Origin: Begonia masoniana
Taxonomy: Eukaryota; Streptophyta; Magnoliopsida; Cucurbitales; Begoniaceae
Reading direction: 5' to 3'
Assembly: GCA_022432975.1 (NCBI GenBank)
Contig: CM039503.1
Location: forward strand, 50,943,259-51,007,258
DNA length: 64,000 bases
How positions within the stretch are numbered: position 1 is the first letter of the stretch; each line of letters begins with the position of its first letter. The notes beneath the pieces were generated by a model, which worked only from the letters and a program-made list of their open reading frames with translations, made no database searches and was not told where the DNA came from. Both the position numbers and the translations under genes were made by a program. Positions 1 through 17,546 of this stretch are shown here, piece by piece.

Positions 1-1753
1 TAGAAACAGTTAGGTATCGCCCTATTTTTGATTATTGAGCGTTGTTGGGCGAAATAATCGATGTATTTAGCGTTTTGGTTAAAAATAGGGGTATTTGAAG
101 CTTTGGAGAACTCCATTAATGGAGGTTTATGAATGTCGAGCACGAATTGCTCGATGAAATGCCCGAGTGAAGTTAATTAGAATTTTAGAAAATTTCTTTT
201 AGTTAGGAGTTCTGTTAGTTTACGAAATTTCATGGTTTAGGCTCAATTTTAACAAAGGACGTTGTGAAATATTCTAGGTGAACAAAGCCCGCAGATGGAG
301 CTTCGGTGCGCTAAGGATGACAGGTAAGTTCTCGTGACTTACTATGGCTGATAGGCCTACACCATATGTCGTGTTTCGTTTTCGAGGATATTTGGTGCAA
401 TGTATGTTTTTACGCTTTGGATGGGTCGTTTAGGTGTAGTTGTTTTATAGGTTATGCTTTTGTGTTGTTTTGATGGTATACACGTGCTTTGTGTTTATGT
501 TACGTATTAAATTGCCATGCATCATCGTTTTACAAATGTCATGAAAAATGGATTTATGCATGAAGTTCATGAAAGAAAATGAAATGAGACGACTTAAATA
601 GACGACTGAAATGAGACGACTGAAATGAGATGACTGAGACGACTAAGACAACTGATACGGAATGATAAATAAAATGAATGGACGGAATTAATGAAAATTG
701 CATATGCATGTTCATGCACTGTCATTTACATAGAATTTACTGAGATTTATCTCATAGGCGTCTTTATGGTGTAAGTGAACTAGAAACAAGTGAGAAAGGC
801 GTTCTTCTTCTTGATGAACACGCAGGTTGAAGAAGGGTGCCCGTGGGAGTGCGCTGAATAGTCGACGCGATTTTGACCCGTGGAAATCCGAGTATAGGTA
901 TTTTGGGTAGGTTGAATGGAAATGATATGAAAATTGCACAGAATGGTCATTTTAGGTTGATTAGAAAAACTAGTTTGATGAAATTGGGTTGATGACGTTT
1001 TCTAAATAGTTTTATGTAAAAATGTATACAATTATAAGTTGTTTGATGTTAATGTTAGGGTATTAGAATGTATAGGAAGTGAAGTTTTTAATTCGGAAAT
1101 ATACTGGAACTGCTTGGAATTGTTTTGAGTATTTTAAACTCATAGGGATACGCTCGGTTTTTAGAGTGACCCATGCAATTGGTTTTCATGAATTTTCACT
1201 ACGTTTTCAAATACGTTTTTAAGTCGTGTTTTGAGGTTTAATGTGTTTGAGGGGTTGGAGATGTTGGGGAATATGTTGAAGTAGGTTTATTGGTGAAATG
1301 TGGGTGGAAGAAATGTAGAAGAGTGAAAAAAAAAGGGGAAATAAAGGGAGAAGTTTTGTGAACAGTACTGTTCATACTGTTCATTCGGGAAGAAAAACAA
1401 GAGGAGCAGCCGATCGATCGGCTGCTGTCGCCGATCGATCGGCAAAGTACTGTAGCAGTACTGTTCATCCGAAAAAAAAAAGATTTTGTTTAAATTTTGA
1501 CTTTTCAAAACACGTTTCGACCCAACCTTCCACGATACTTTTTAAACGTATTTTATGAGCGTACCCCACGTATTTTAAAGGATTTTAAAGGCTCAAAAAC
1601 CGAGTCAACGTTTTATCGAAAAATGGTTTTAGCCTCGTTTAAATGTTTTTATAAGTCGAAAAATTTTACGCCAAAAAATGTCTAAGTCAAAGTCGACGTC
1701 AAGTAAAGTTTTGTGACGACCCGGAAAGGGGTTTTGGGTTTTGGGTCGTTACA
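1..1753 (+). mobile_element. Ty3/gypsy-type LTR, 3' portion (family F), copy 1
   Basis: The stretch ends in GGGTCGTTACA, the usual 3' end of plant gypsy LTRs of the TGTNACNCCC...TTACA type. It contains the same layout as the other LTRs here: a GGTAAGT-like leader near 320-345, then the ATGCATCATCG motif near 517. A 14-bp unit reading ATGAGACGACTGAA is repeated around 581-650. GATC palindromes lie at 1405-1443. The 5' part lies outside the window. No internal region or primer site follows at 1754, so this is a solo or rearranged LTR. Family assignment rests on LTR ends only. Confidence 0.7.
1405..1443. repeat. GATCGATC palindromes in LTR F
   Basis: A perfect 22-bp palindrome (1405-1426, core CCGATCGATCGG) is followed by a second 14-bp palindrome (1430-1443). 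Just upstream near 1359 lies GAACAGTACTGTTC, and just downstream an AGTACTG/CAGTACT inverted pair. The same set occurs in copy 2 at 5253-5291. These could fold into hairpins in LTR RNA. Confidence 0.85.
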
Positions 1754-2599
1754 TGAAGGGAGAGAGAGAGAGCTGGTGTGCTTTCCTCCATCACCGAGAC
1801 TCTCTATTTATCGGAGAGGCTCGTAACCCCACACCTCCGAGAAATCCGAGTTCAACTCAGATTTATTGAGCTGTGAATTTATCAGCTCGGATTTTTTGAG
1901 TTGATGAATCTGATCTTCATCTGTTTCTGGACAATTTCCAGACTGAATTCATCTGTTCAGCGTTGGATTTTCAGAGGAGAAATCCGACTGTTTTTCTGAA
2001 AATCTGAGTTCAACTCGAACTTGCTAAGCTACAAATCCGAACTTCTTCTGTTCTTGAACGGTTTTCAAGCTAGGTTCATTCAAATTTTTCTAGATTTTTA
2101 TTTGATTTTTCAGATAAGAAATCCGAGATTAAGTTAATGACTTTGTTAATTTGGTGAAATTTTGAATTTTGAAATTAAACTTTTGAATTGAACCCTAAAC
2201 TGTTACAGAATATGAGGTCGGTGCTTTAAATTTTCATGTTATAATCCAATTCCATATGCAAATGGATTGCTCTTTCGATATTTGCTTGGTTAAAGAAGGA
2301 TGTAATTGAATGGTGAGATTTGCATAACAACAATGGAACGATTACTAGCTTTTTAAGGGCTTTTTTTTCGCAACAACCAATACCCTCAAAAAGTTTTTAA
2401 TGATCAAATGTACCTAGAAACAAGTATAGTTGCAAACAATGATGTGCTTCAATCGAAAATAATTCATTTCAACAGCTGTTTGATTAATTAATTTAGTTGT
2501 TTATTCTTGTGTTCATGCTAGGTGTTCTTTACGTTTATACTTTGTAAAGCTTGCATCACATTGATTATGAAACATCAATTTATGTCTTAAAATCTATAG
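1754..2599 (+). other. Non-coding flank upstream of PDS exons (copy 1)
   Basis: No coding signal. The part from 1756 to 2110 has repeated pieces related to AAATCCGAGTTCAACTC (near 1840 and, as AAATCTGAGTTCAACTC, near 2002) and GA-rich runs. It resembles an untranslated or transposon-derived leader. The part from about 2120 to 2599 is T-rich and looks like PDS intron, ending in a TATAG acceptor. The same sequence is at 5600-6442. Confidence 0.5.
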
Positions 2600-3771
<1,172 letters not shown>

Positions 3772-3819
3772 TAAACAGTTAGGGTTTCGTTAGGTTTCGT
3801 CAAATTAGCCGGGTTATGT

Positions 3820-7100
<3,281 letters not shown>

Positions 7101-7105
7101 CCGAT

Positions 7106-7345
7106 CGTTAAGATTAACCAAGGCAGAAAGTTTGAGAATGCCGGTGATCGGAGAAAGGAAGAAGAAGAAGAGAATGGCGGTGAGGAAAGAAAGAGAAGTA
7201 CAATGATTCCTATCTGTATATTCAGCTCTACTGATGTTTTTATATATTGTCTATAAGGCATAATGAGGGAGAAAGTAACTAATAGTACAAACCAAAGTAT
7301 AACCACAACTAGGCTAACTAAACTATAACCGTTGATGCTTTAACA
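7106..7345 (-). repeat. copia-2 3' LTR
   Basis: Left LTR of copia-2, aligning with 13588-13842 over its whole length with many substitutions. Confidence 0.85.
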
Positions 7346-7357
7346 TCCCCCCTCAAG

Positions 7358-10300
7358 ATCAAGGTCCGAGATCGAAGATCTTGGACACAAACTGATGAAA
7401 CTTTGTAGGAGGAAGAGCTTTTGTTAAGGCATAGGCTATCTAATTGTCGGATGGTGTGAATTTTACTTGGAGTAGTTGCTTTAGCACTTTCTCTCGAACA
7501 AAATGGTAATCGATCTCTACATGTTTAGACTTCGAGTGTAGGACTGGATTAGATGTCAAATATGTTGCACTTAAATTATCACAAAGAATAAGAAATACCA
7601 CTTTGGACTGAACACTCAGTTCGCATAGTAAAGATTGTAACCATAGTAATTCGACAGCACCATTTGCTATGCTAGTATTCTGATTCAGTGCTTGAACGAG
7701 AGACTACTTCCTATTTGGCTGAAGACAATGAAATTAGATTAGCGCCCATAAAAATGCAAAATCCTCCCGTACTTTTTCGATCATTTGGACACGAAGCCCA
7801 ATCTGCATCTGTGTAGCAAGTCAAGTTACAACTCTTTGAAGGCGAAAAAAGAAATACCTAGAGACAGAATGCCTTTGAGGTATCGTAGAATTCGCTCGAT
7901 GGCGTGCTAGTGAATATCAAAAGGGGCATGCATAAATTGAGACACTTTGTTGACCGCAAAGGCAATATCCGATCAAGTCAGACAACAGTATTGTAAACCA
8001 CTAACAATACTGCGATGCAGATAACCATCAGACACAGGAGCACTAGAATTTTAGGATAAGACTGGGCAGGCCACCATCGAAGTAGGAACTGGTTTACAAA
8101 TTGCCATATTCGCCCTATGAAGTATGTCTAATATGTACTTGGATTGTAAGAAACTCATACCTGCAGGAGTTCGAGTAACTGAAATCTCCAAAAAAAAAAG
8201 ATAGTGGGCCAAGATCTCGAATTTTAAATTGTGAGTGCAGGTAAATGACCAGTTTCTCCATGTGAGCTTCATAGTTGCTTGTGAGGATAATATCATCAAC
8301 ATAAACGAGCATAATCATAACAAAGGAGCGCATTCGACAAGCAAATAGAGAAGAGTCGGATTTGGATGCAATGAAACCTCAATGTATAAGAGCATTATAT
8401 AGCTTGGTATACCAGGCACAGGGAGACTGCTTAAGGCCATATAGGGTTTTATGCAGAAGACATACAACCGATGGATGAGATGGGTTGATAAACCCTGGAG
8501 GCTGCTGCATAAATACCGTCTCAGACAAGTCACCATGTAAGAAGGCGTTGCTTATGTCCAACTGTCTGATATTCTAGCCATAAGAGATTGCTAAAGATAA
8601 TGTGGTTCGAACGGAGGTGGGTTTGACAACCAGACTAAAGGTCTCGTCATAGTCAATCCCTTCTGTCTGATCATACCCTTTTGCCACAATACGAATCCTA
8701 TACCTACTAATTGTACCATCGGAGTTAAGTCTAGTCTTGAACACCCATTTGCAACCGATAGTCTTTGCTCCTGGAGGAAGTGGAACTAGAGTCCAAGTAT
8801 GCATGTGATAGAGGGCCGATATTTCTTCCTGCATAGCAGCCAACCACTGAGGGTGTTTAAAGTCCTGGTTAAATGTTTTGGGCTCAATTGAGATGTCAAC
8901 AGAAAAGGCCTTGGGTCAGAAAATGTCATCTTTGGCGCGGGTCCTCATAGGGTGAGTATTTATAGGAATTTGGCTAGAAGCAATGATGGGTAATTGGTTT
9001 TGAGAGGTAGGTGGGGAGGATGGTGATGTGGAGGTGGATGATAATGAGGATGAGAAGGTGAGGTGGTGAATGATTGTGGGTGGTGGGATAGGTGTGGAAT
9101 TGGGTAAGAAAGGTGGCCCTGACGGAGATGCAGAAAAGGACGGAGGAGATAGACAAGGAATGGATAGAGAGAATGTGGGTGAAGATGAGTGAGATTTGGG
9201 AAAAGAAGAAAAATGGAAGCTGGATTCTACAAACGTGACATGTCGAGAGATATAGATTTTTTAGAGTGAGGGTCGAGACACAAATAGCCTTTATGATGGG
9301 GGCGGCGACCTAGAAAGACACAATGAAGGGAGCGAGGCTGTAACTTATGTTTGTTGAACGGTCAAAGTAAGGGAAAACACAGACAGCCAAAGACATAGAG
9401 TGAAAAATAATCTGGAGTGGATTGGAAGAGGTATTCAAACGGAGATTTATTTTGCAGAACAAAAGTAGGAAACAGATTGATTGGTATAGTAGTTGTAGCA
9501 AAGGCATAAGGCCGGAAATGTTGAGGGACGAAAGAGTGAAATAACAAGGCAAGAGATTGAAATAATGAGGAAATAAATTGAAATTCGCCACCCTAATCAG
9601 ATTGACCAGTTTTAATATTCACTCCAAATTGAGTAAGAACAAATTTATGAAAATGGACAAAGATGTTGTAAACATCACTTTTTAATTTTAAGGCAAAAAA
9701 TCAAGCAAACCGAATACAATCATCCACTATCGTACACCAGTAATTGAATTTACCGGAGACGGACCCCCAACATGAGTGTGTACAATATCAAAAGGATAAT
9801 TTGCACCTGAACTTGAAATTGGAAAGGGTAAGCGATGAGTCTTGCTCATCGGACAAGAAACACAAAAAGGAGATACATTTGTCTTTGACACAGGAAGATT
9901 ACAGAGTTTAAGAACACGCTGCAAGACATTTTGCGTGGGGTGTCCTAGTCTGTAATGCCAAAACATGGAGGGAGCGCTGCCCCAGGATGGAAACCGAGCA
10001 TGTAGAGCCCTAGTTGGACAAAAAGGTTAAATCTGGTAAAGTCCATCAATGAGTGAGCCCCAAAACAGAGGCAGGTGGGAGTGGCGATCCTTAACACAGT
10101 GAAATTCGACATAAACAGAGTTGTCTTGACATAATTTATGAACGCTGATGAGATTATAAGATAAAGTGGGAGAATGACAGACAAAATGTAAGTGCAATGG
10201 TTTAAAAGTAGTCAGAATAGTGACAGAGCCAATTTTAGAGATGGGAAGAAGGTTACCATTGGCAGTGGCAACACTCGAAGACCCTGTGTATGGCTGAGAG

Positions 10301-11380
10301 TTCTGGAGCTGGGAGGCATGAGGAGTGAGGTGGTGGGTGGCACCAAAGTCCATCAGCCACGACGCGGAGGAGGCAGTATTCAGGTTGGGCAGGAGGCCGG
10401 TGATAGAATGAGGAAGATGATCAGCGCTGATGGGAAGAGAATGGGAGGTGAAGAAAGCCTGAGGTTGGGTTTCAAAAGTGCCGAGGGAGTGTGCTGCTGG
10501 ATGATAGGCTGGTGGGTAGGGAATATTAGACTGGATCAAGGGGTATGGTTGGTGGGCTAAGTGGGCTACTGGAGATGGATACGAGTTTGGGTAGGAGTGA
10601 GGTTGGGCTGGAGCAGGAGGTCTGTAGGCTGGGTTCAGCCTGTGGTAGCAGGCCTGTGCGAAATGCCCAGTCTTGTGGCAAATTTGACAACGAGCTCTGA
10701 AGGATCGGTTGGGCCAGGGCGAATGTTGATAGGATAACCCGGGTCCAGGCTGTTGAAAAATAGGTGGACCATTCAATCGGAAAGGCTGGGACAACGGCGG
10801 CCAAGGGCTCCAGGGTGTTCGAAGAGGACGGACGTTGACGGCGTTCGCTGCTATTTGACTCATCAAGGGGAGGGAAGTAACGGAGTTTTGTTTTTCCAGG
10901 CGAAAATCAAAACTCTGTAACAAGCTGTGAACCTCCTTCAGCGAAGGTTGATTCGGCCGGTTTGTTATAGAGACAACGAAAGTGTTGTACTCGCTTCCAA
11001 GTCCATTGAGGAAGTAAATCATCCGGTCTCGGTAAGACACGAGCTCGCCAATTTCTGCCCGTGTGTTGCACAAATTTGTGCTTGTCTGTATATATGTAGA
11101 GCTGATATTCCTTCTTTTGACACAGAGTGGAGCTGACTGCGGAGCTCGATAATTTTTCCTAGTGAGGAGGGAGTAAAGATTCGTGCTAGAGCGTTCTAGG
11201 CTTCACTAGCAGAGGTGAGCGATACAATCTATGTGAGCAAATCTTCAGAGATGGAGGAGAAGATCTAGCTCATGAGGAGCCGGTTATACCTCTACTAGGT
11301 ACTAAAATCTGGGTTGATTTTTGATGAGGATGAGTCGAGAAACTGAGAAGGTGGGGAGAGAGAGCCATCTAGAATATTTT
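7358..11380 (-). pseudogene. copia-2 gag-pol remnant
   Basis: Minus-strand blocks in copia order. 11073-10027: gag C-terminal half with a zinc knuckle (CQICHKTGHFAQAC) and a protease segment where the catalytic DSG reads DFG (MDFGATHHLTPH). 9966-9727: GAG-pre-integrase (MFWHYRLGHPTQN and the CVSCPMSKTH zinc pair). 9591-9310: unclear remnant. 8843-8574: start of reverse transcriptase (GCKWVFKTRLNSDG). 8561-8379: [12 protein letters not shown] and [12 protein letters not shown]. 8333-8115: LVYVDDIIL, the catalytic YVDD. RNase H follows in pieces down to about 7400. The integrase core is mostly missing. Several frameshifts and stops; non-functional. Confidence 0.8.
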
Positions 11381-11392
11381 CTATTCCATTGG

Positions 11393-13412
11393 TGTAACAC
11401 CCGGCATTTTTGCCACGTAACCGTCTCCCCGAATTGTATTTTAAATAATATAATACAATGTATGTTTTGGTTGAAATGGTGGAATGTTAAGGGAGAACCA
11501 AACTAATTTCCAACTAACCAAAACAATCAATTAGGTTAAAAGATAATGGAAGGGTAAATGTGGAAGTAATTAAGGTAGGTGGAAGCAAACCAATGGATGA
11601 GTGCCAAGTGGCAACTTGTTGAAGAAGATATGTCTTCTCTTCCTCCTACGTGAAGCTCACTTCTACCTCCCCTTTCTGTTTTCTCTCTTCCAGGCGATTG
11701 AAACAAAACTTCCACACTTTGTTTCTCCAGCATTTCTCCGTTTTCTTCAGCAAAGGTCCGAGCTTTCCAGAGACGTTCGAGCATACTACTTGGCTGCACA
11801 CAGGTAAGTTCATGCATTTACGTTGGCCCTTAAGGCCCTACAACTTGGAGGTACTAGGTATGGTATGGGTAGATAGGTTTTAGGTTATGTTTTAAGTTAA
11901 ATATGTCTCCATCATATCCTGTCTTCCTGTTGTATCATTCTGCCATCTGTGAATATTAAGTTTAAGCATCGCACTTATTCATGCATACACGTTTTCCTGT
12001 AAAATCATGCAAATGTTTTCAGCACTGGTTTTGAAGTAAGTAAGATAAAATCCTGTAAAGAAAATGTATGGTTAAGTGTGGACGAGGACTGGCATCCTGT
12101 CAAGTACTCCTGTTATGTCCTGAAAGTGGCATGTACATCCTGTTGCGCCAGCTCCTTCTCCCACTTATACCTTCCTGTCCAGTGAAATGTAATGTAATGT
12201 TCATGTATTTGAAAAAGATTCATGCATAGCACGTTCATCACTCTGCATTGTATGTTCTTACTGAGCTCTAGGCTCATAGTTGAACTCCTGTTGTAGGTAT
12301 GGATTTTCCAGATGAGGAGCTTGATCCTCAAACTGACGAGTTGATGTAGTTGGGGGAGGAGCTCACGGGATGGTTGCTGCAGCCAGACAAATCCTGTCCC
12401 GAAGTTTAAGTATTCAAAGTAAAGTCTATGACTGTAAACCCTACTGGAATTCTGTGTTTGGTTTTTAAACTATGTTAGGATTCTGTATTTTTGGTTGTTG
12501 AAAACTCTGTTGGGATTCTGTTGGAAATTTGGATAATGTATAGATTTTGATGTTTAAGTTTTAAACCTCTGTATTTGACAGTTGAATTATGTTTCGAAGT
12601 ATTCTGAAATTTGTTTGGAATATTTTCTATTAGTCTGTGCATGGATAGTTTCTGGTTTTAGAGCTATCCATGCAGTTTGTTTTCCTCGAATCTTTGTCAT
12701 GTTGTCTGTCATGTTGTCAAATATGTTGTTTTAAAACTGTGGTTTGAAATCGGGTTTTTAATAAATTTTGAAGTTTTATGCCTTCCGTTGTTATGTCTTC
12801 TGTTGATATGTCATCATGTTAAATGTTGTCAATTCAGTCATCCGCCCAGTCAAAGTCAATTTAGTCATCCGCCCCAGTCGATTCAGTCATCCGCCCAGTT
12901 TAAAACCCCGTCTTCCGGTTGACGTCACCGAAGTCTTCCGCTCAGTGTAAATATGTCTTCCGGCTGACGTCATCCCAGTTTTCCGCCAGCATAATGCTTA
13001 TATCTTCCGGTTGACGTCATCCATCTTCCGGCTGACGTCATCTCCTCATCCGATCTCAGTTACCGTCTGTGTCTTCCGCTTGACGTCACTCGTCTTCCGG
13101 TTGACGTCACCACCTCTTCTGCCCAGTTTTATCCAGTCTCTACCGCTGAACCCTGTTCACAATTTTAGTCATCCGGTCACTGTTCACACTTTTAGTCATC
13201 CGGTCACTGTTCACTTTTTGTCTTATTCTCATTAACCATTAATTACATCTTCTGCTTCTGCCATTTGTAACTATTATCTATGTGTTTATACGTCTTCATG
13301 TCTCCTACTGTTATATGTTTTCAAAAAAAAAATATGTCTTGTTTTCTGTAAAATGTCCGGTGTGATGGCTCCGATCCCGGACCCCGATCGGGTACGGTTT
13401 TGGGGCGTCACA
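11393..13412 (+). mobile_element. Solo Ty3/gypsy LTR inside copia-2
   Basis: It begins TGTAACACCC and ends GGGGCGTCACA, is 2020 bp long, and is flanked by a perfect 5-bp target duplication ATTGG (11388-11392 and 13413-13417). It interrupts the copia-2 gag. No internal region, so a solo LTR left by LTR-LTR recombination. It is the same family as the LTR relic at 55928-56140. Its 3' third carries repeats of CTTCCGG(T/C)TGACGTCA. Confidence 0.92.
12900..13215 (+). repeat. TGACGTCA-bearing minisatellite in solo LTR
   Basis: At least six copies of TGACGTCA occur between 12920 and 13112, each after CTTCCGG(T/C) or CTTCCGCT. Two units near 13160-13210 read CATCCGGTCACTGTTCAC. TGACGTCA is the palindromic core bound by plant bZIP/TGA factors; a role here is inference. 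The CACTGTTCAC unit is also a building block of the array at 56140-58351. Confidence 0.8.
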
Positions 13413-13417
13413 ATTGG

Positions 13418-13568
13418 CAATCACTATATTAAGCAGTTGCGCTTTCCAGAGTAAATAGTTAGTGGCATTTAGCTTGATAATCATAATTTGATTCACCAAT
13501 GAAAGTGGAGGAAGATGGGAAGATGGTAGCGCTAAAGGGGAGGAGGGAACAGAGCTGGAAGATGCCAT
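13418..13568 (-). pseudogene. copia-2 gag N-terminus
   Basis: The minus strand reads MASSSSVPSSP... then KLNATNYLLWKAQLLN, the typical start of a copia gag. It begins close to the primer site and is cut at 13417 by the solo LTR; the other gag half resumes below 11388. Confidence 0.75.
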
Positions 13569-13574
13569 CTATTT

Positions 13575-13587
13575 GGCTCTGATACCA
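13575..13587 (-). promoter_or_regulatory. copia-2 primer-binding site (tRNA-iMet)
   Basis: On the minus strand TGGTATCAGAGCC directly follows the 5' LTR; this complements the 3' end of plant initiator tRNA-Met. Confidence 0.85.
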
Positions 13588-13842
13588 CATTAAGATTAAC
13601 CAGGGCATAAAGTTTGAGAATGCCGATGATCGGAGAAAGGACGAAGAAGATGAGAATGGCGGTGATGAGAGAAAGAGAAGTACAATGTCAGTAAAATGAT
13701 TTACCCCTATCTGTGTATTCAGCTCTACTGATGTTTTTACATATTGTCTATAAGGCATAATGATGGAAAAAGTAACTAACAGTACAAACTAAAGTATAAC
13801 CACAACTAGGCTAACTAAACCATAACAGTAGATACTTTAACA
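13588..13842 (-). repeat. copia-2 5' LTR
   Basis: Right LTR of copia-2. It ends AACA at 13842, next to the target duplication CTGAT. Confidence 0.85.
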
Positions 13843-14002
13843 CTGATGAGCATCACACATTTGTGCATATTAGTATTTAGGAAAAATGTCCATTGTCTTA
13901 GCTACATAACTTCTTCAAGTGAATGGTTTCTTGGTCTCAAAATTTTATTATTAAGCATCTTTGACATGTGGAGTTAATTTGTTGTTCATGCACATTCAAT
14001 GA

Positions 14003-14608
<606 letters not shown>

Positions 14609-14617
14609 CTCCCTCTT
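14609..14617 (-). promoter_or_regulatory. copia-1 polypurine tract
   Basis: Reads AAGAGGGAG on the minus strand immediately before the 3' LTR; primes plus-strand DNA synthesis. Confidence 0.8.
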
Positions 14618-17477
14618 GATTCAAAATTAGTAACTCCAAGACGTGATCTGAAGTAAATGAATTTGTCTCTTGGAAGTGATTTTGTCAAAATATCTGCCAC
14701 CTGCTTATGAGTGTTGCAATGTTCCAACATAATGTCACCATTTGCAACCAAGTCTCGAATGAAATGCATGCGAATATCGATGTGCTTTGTCCTCACATGG
14801 AAAGCTGGATTTTTGGTCATTGCTATCGCTGACTTGTTATCACAAAAAATGTTGGTTGCACTATTTTTCTTTTGATGAAGATCTGCGAGAATTCGTCTAA
14901 TCCAAATTGCTTGACAAGCTGCTAAAGTTGCTACAGTGTTCTCTGCTTCCGAAGAAGATAGCGTTGTTGTATCTTGCTTCTTTGAACTCCATGTGATTGC
15001 TCCATACCCTAGGCTGAAAACATTTGCTAATGTGCTCTTCCGATCATCTATTGAACCAGCCCAATTGCTGTTCGTAAACCCTAAGAGATTAAAGTTGGAA
15101 ACTTGACAATACCAAATCTCATAATCCTTTGTTCTAGCAATGTATCGCAAGATTCTTTTTACTGATCCAAAATGATGCTTTGTTGGATTTTGCATGAACC
15201 TGGAAACTACACCAACAGAAAAAGCAATATCTGGTCTGGTATACGTTAAGTAAATCAAACCTCCAACCAAGCTTCTGAAATTTTTTGCATTTGCCTTCTC
15301 TGTGCCACCTTCAAGTTGTAGCTTCTCATTTATATTCATAGGTGTAGTGTCTGGTTTGCATTTGAGCAGATTGAATTTTTTGAGTAGATCTGTTGCATAT
15401 TTCCTTTGTGAAACAAAAATCCCATCAATTGTTTGCTTCACTTCAAGACCAAGGAAATAATGCAACAAACCCAAGTCTGACATCTCAAATCTCTTCATCA
15501 TATTGGACTTAAAATCAGCCAAAAGAGAGTCAGAGGAGCTCATGTAAATAATATCATCAACATAGAGACACACAATGATTAAGTCAACGTTACCTTCCAT
15601 CTTTACATAAAGAGTGGACTCATTTTCACTTCTGGAAAATCTATTTTGCTGGAAGTAGCCATTAATTTTGTTGTACCACGCCCGTGGTGCTTGCTTTAGC
15701 CCATAAAGTGCTTTTTTTAGTTTATACACTTTCGCCTCTTTACCTTTGACAATGAATCCTTCCGGTTGAGAGACGTAAACCTCTTCTTGCAAGTCACCGT
15801 TTAAAAAAGCAGATTTGACATCGAATTGGTAAACTGGCCATTGTAGTTGTGCAGCCAAATCTAAAATGGTTCTCACAGTTTCCATTCGAGCGACTGGAGA
15901 AAATGTTTCAACGTAATCAATACCTTGTTGTTGCGAATAGCCTTTGACCGCGAGCCTCACCTTGTGTTTTTGAATGGTGCCATCAGCTTGATATTTTGTT
16001 TTGAAAATCCATTTGAGTTCGATTTCATTCTTTCCTTTGGGTAGAGCAGTTAGCTCCCAAGTTTCATTTTTCTTGATCGCCATTAATTCTTCTTTCATTG
16101 CATTCTGCCATTCTTCTATTGCTGCTGCTTCTTCAAACGTTGTAGGATCTGTAACATATAAAGCAAATTGATAAGATTCATAAATCTCTCTCAAAGATCT
16201 AAACTTCTTAGGAGGTGTCTCATCAGAAGTTTCTTGTAAGGACGATGAGTTGCTGCTTCTTGAGGTTGATGATGAGGAAACCTGTGATCCGGAAGGAGTG
16301 AGTGCATTATCTTGAACTGGAGGAGCTGCTTCATAAGTTGGAGTCTCACTTTCTGTAGGGATATGCACTTGTGCTTCTTCATCTTTTTCATTCCCGTTCC
16401 AACTTGCTTCTTCATCAAATACTACATCTCTTCTGATTGAGATGAATAACCAACAAAAATGCACTTTTCAGATTTATCCTCAAGCTTTTGACGAACTTGA
16501 GAATTTTTCAAAGCATAAGCAATACAACCAAAAATTCTCAAGTGACTTACTAATGGTCTTCTACCTCGCCAAGCTTCGTACGGTGTTTGATTCAAGACAG
16601 CCCTTGTAGGAGATATATTCAGTAAGTAAACAAATGTTGTAACTGCTTCAACCCAAAAATGATTTGGAAGTCCTTTAGCCTTGAGCAAGCTTCTAGCCAT
16701 CTCCATGACCGTTCGATTCTTCCGTTCGGCTACACCATTTTTCTCTGGTGTGTATGGTGTTGTCAACTCCCTGAAAATTCCATGCTATTCACAAAAAAAA
16801 TTAAATTCTTTAGATAAAAACTCACCACCTCTATCTGTGTGAAGAGTCTTTATAGAAATTCCTTTTTGCTTCTCTACCAGAGCCTTGAATTTTCTGAAAC
16901 TTTCAAAAGCCTCTGACTTTTCTGTTAAAAAATACATCCAACTCATGCGGCTATGATCATCAGTAAATAACAAAAAATACTTACTCCCACCAAGTGATAT
17001 AGTGCTCATAGGTCCACATAAATTGGCATGAATTAACTCGAGACATTCAGATGCTCTCCTTGACTGCCCACTTGGGAAAGGCTTTCGTGTCTGCTTTCCA
17101 TAAATACACACTTCACATAAGTCAAGAGAACTAATTTGAGGTATCCCATAGACCATACCTTTTTTACTTAAAAGCTGCAAACCTTTGACATTAAGATGTC
17201 CATATCTCAAATGCCACTTCTCGGATTCGTTCATCTCCCTCGCAATAAGAGCTTGATTTTCCACTTTTGAGATTCTAAGTGGAAACATCTTGTTTTGAGT
17301 CATCTGCACATTGACTATGATTTCCCCAGACTTCTTTTCTTTAATTTTACATGCTCCATCATCAAATAAAATTTCATAACCACTAACCATCAACTGCCCA
17401 ACACTCAACAAACTATGAGCCAAATTAGGAACAAAAAATACATTGTACAGCAATTTTACTTTACCATGGCTAGTCAT
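14611..17477 (-). pseudogene. copia-1 pol: integrase, reverse transcriptase, RNase H
   Basis: 17477-16785 holds GAG-pre-integrase (KWHLRYGHLN, then CEVCIYGKQ) and the integrase core (FTDDHSRMSW, then HTDRGGEF). 16766-16422 continues the core with TTPYTPEKNGVAERKNRT, the catalytic E region, and WVEAVTTFVYLLN. 16464-14596 is a 622-residue open frame with reverse transcriptase (YQFDVKSAFLNGDL, LYVDDIIY with YVDD, LYGLKQAPRAWY) and RNase H (SSSEAEN, HIDIRMHFIRD; the usual TDSDWAG reads TNSNWAG). Breaks: a stop between the two integrase pieces near 16783 and a frameshift near 16430. All catalytic parts are otherwise present, so the copy is recently dead or complemented in trans. Confidence 0.88.
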
Positions 17478-17546
17478 TGTTGCAACAATGCCTTTCCCCT
17501 CAACTTGAATTTGATTGTCATCTCCAAGTCTAACCTGTACTTTGTG

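Larger units (their letters stand above)
7106..13842 (-). mobile_element. Old Ty1/copia element (copia-2) in PDS intron
   Basis: Two LTRs of about 240-255 bp (7106-7345 and 13588-13842) flank a decayed gag-pol on the minus strand. The LTRs end in TTTAACA on the plus strand; their other ends read CGTTAAG and CATTAAG, both apparently mutated from TGTTAAG. Likely target duplication: CCGAT (7101-7105) and CTGAT (13843-13847), one mismatch. The right LTR has an extra stretch of about 17 bp near 13686. A purine tract (plus strand TCCCCCCTCAAG at 7346) and a primer site at 13575-13587 are in the right places. A solo gypsy LTR splits it at 11393-13412. It is clearly older than copia-1. Confidence 0.85.

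Noticed and set aside
11393..13412. A separate gene in the 2 kb between the copia-2 gag halves
   Set aside because: TGTAACACCC/CGTCACA ends and a perfect ATTGG duplication show a solo LTR; no coding.
13575..13587. tRNA gene at the TGGTATCAGAGC sites
   Set aside because: Only 11-13 bases complementary to tRNA-iMet next to LTRs: primer-binding sites, no cloverleaf.
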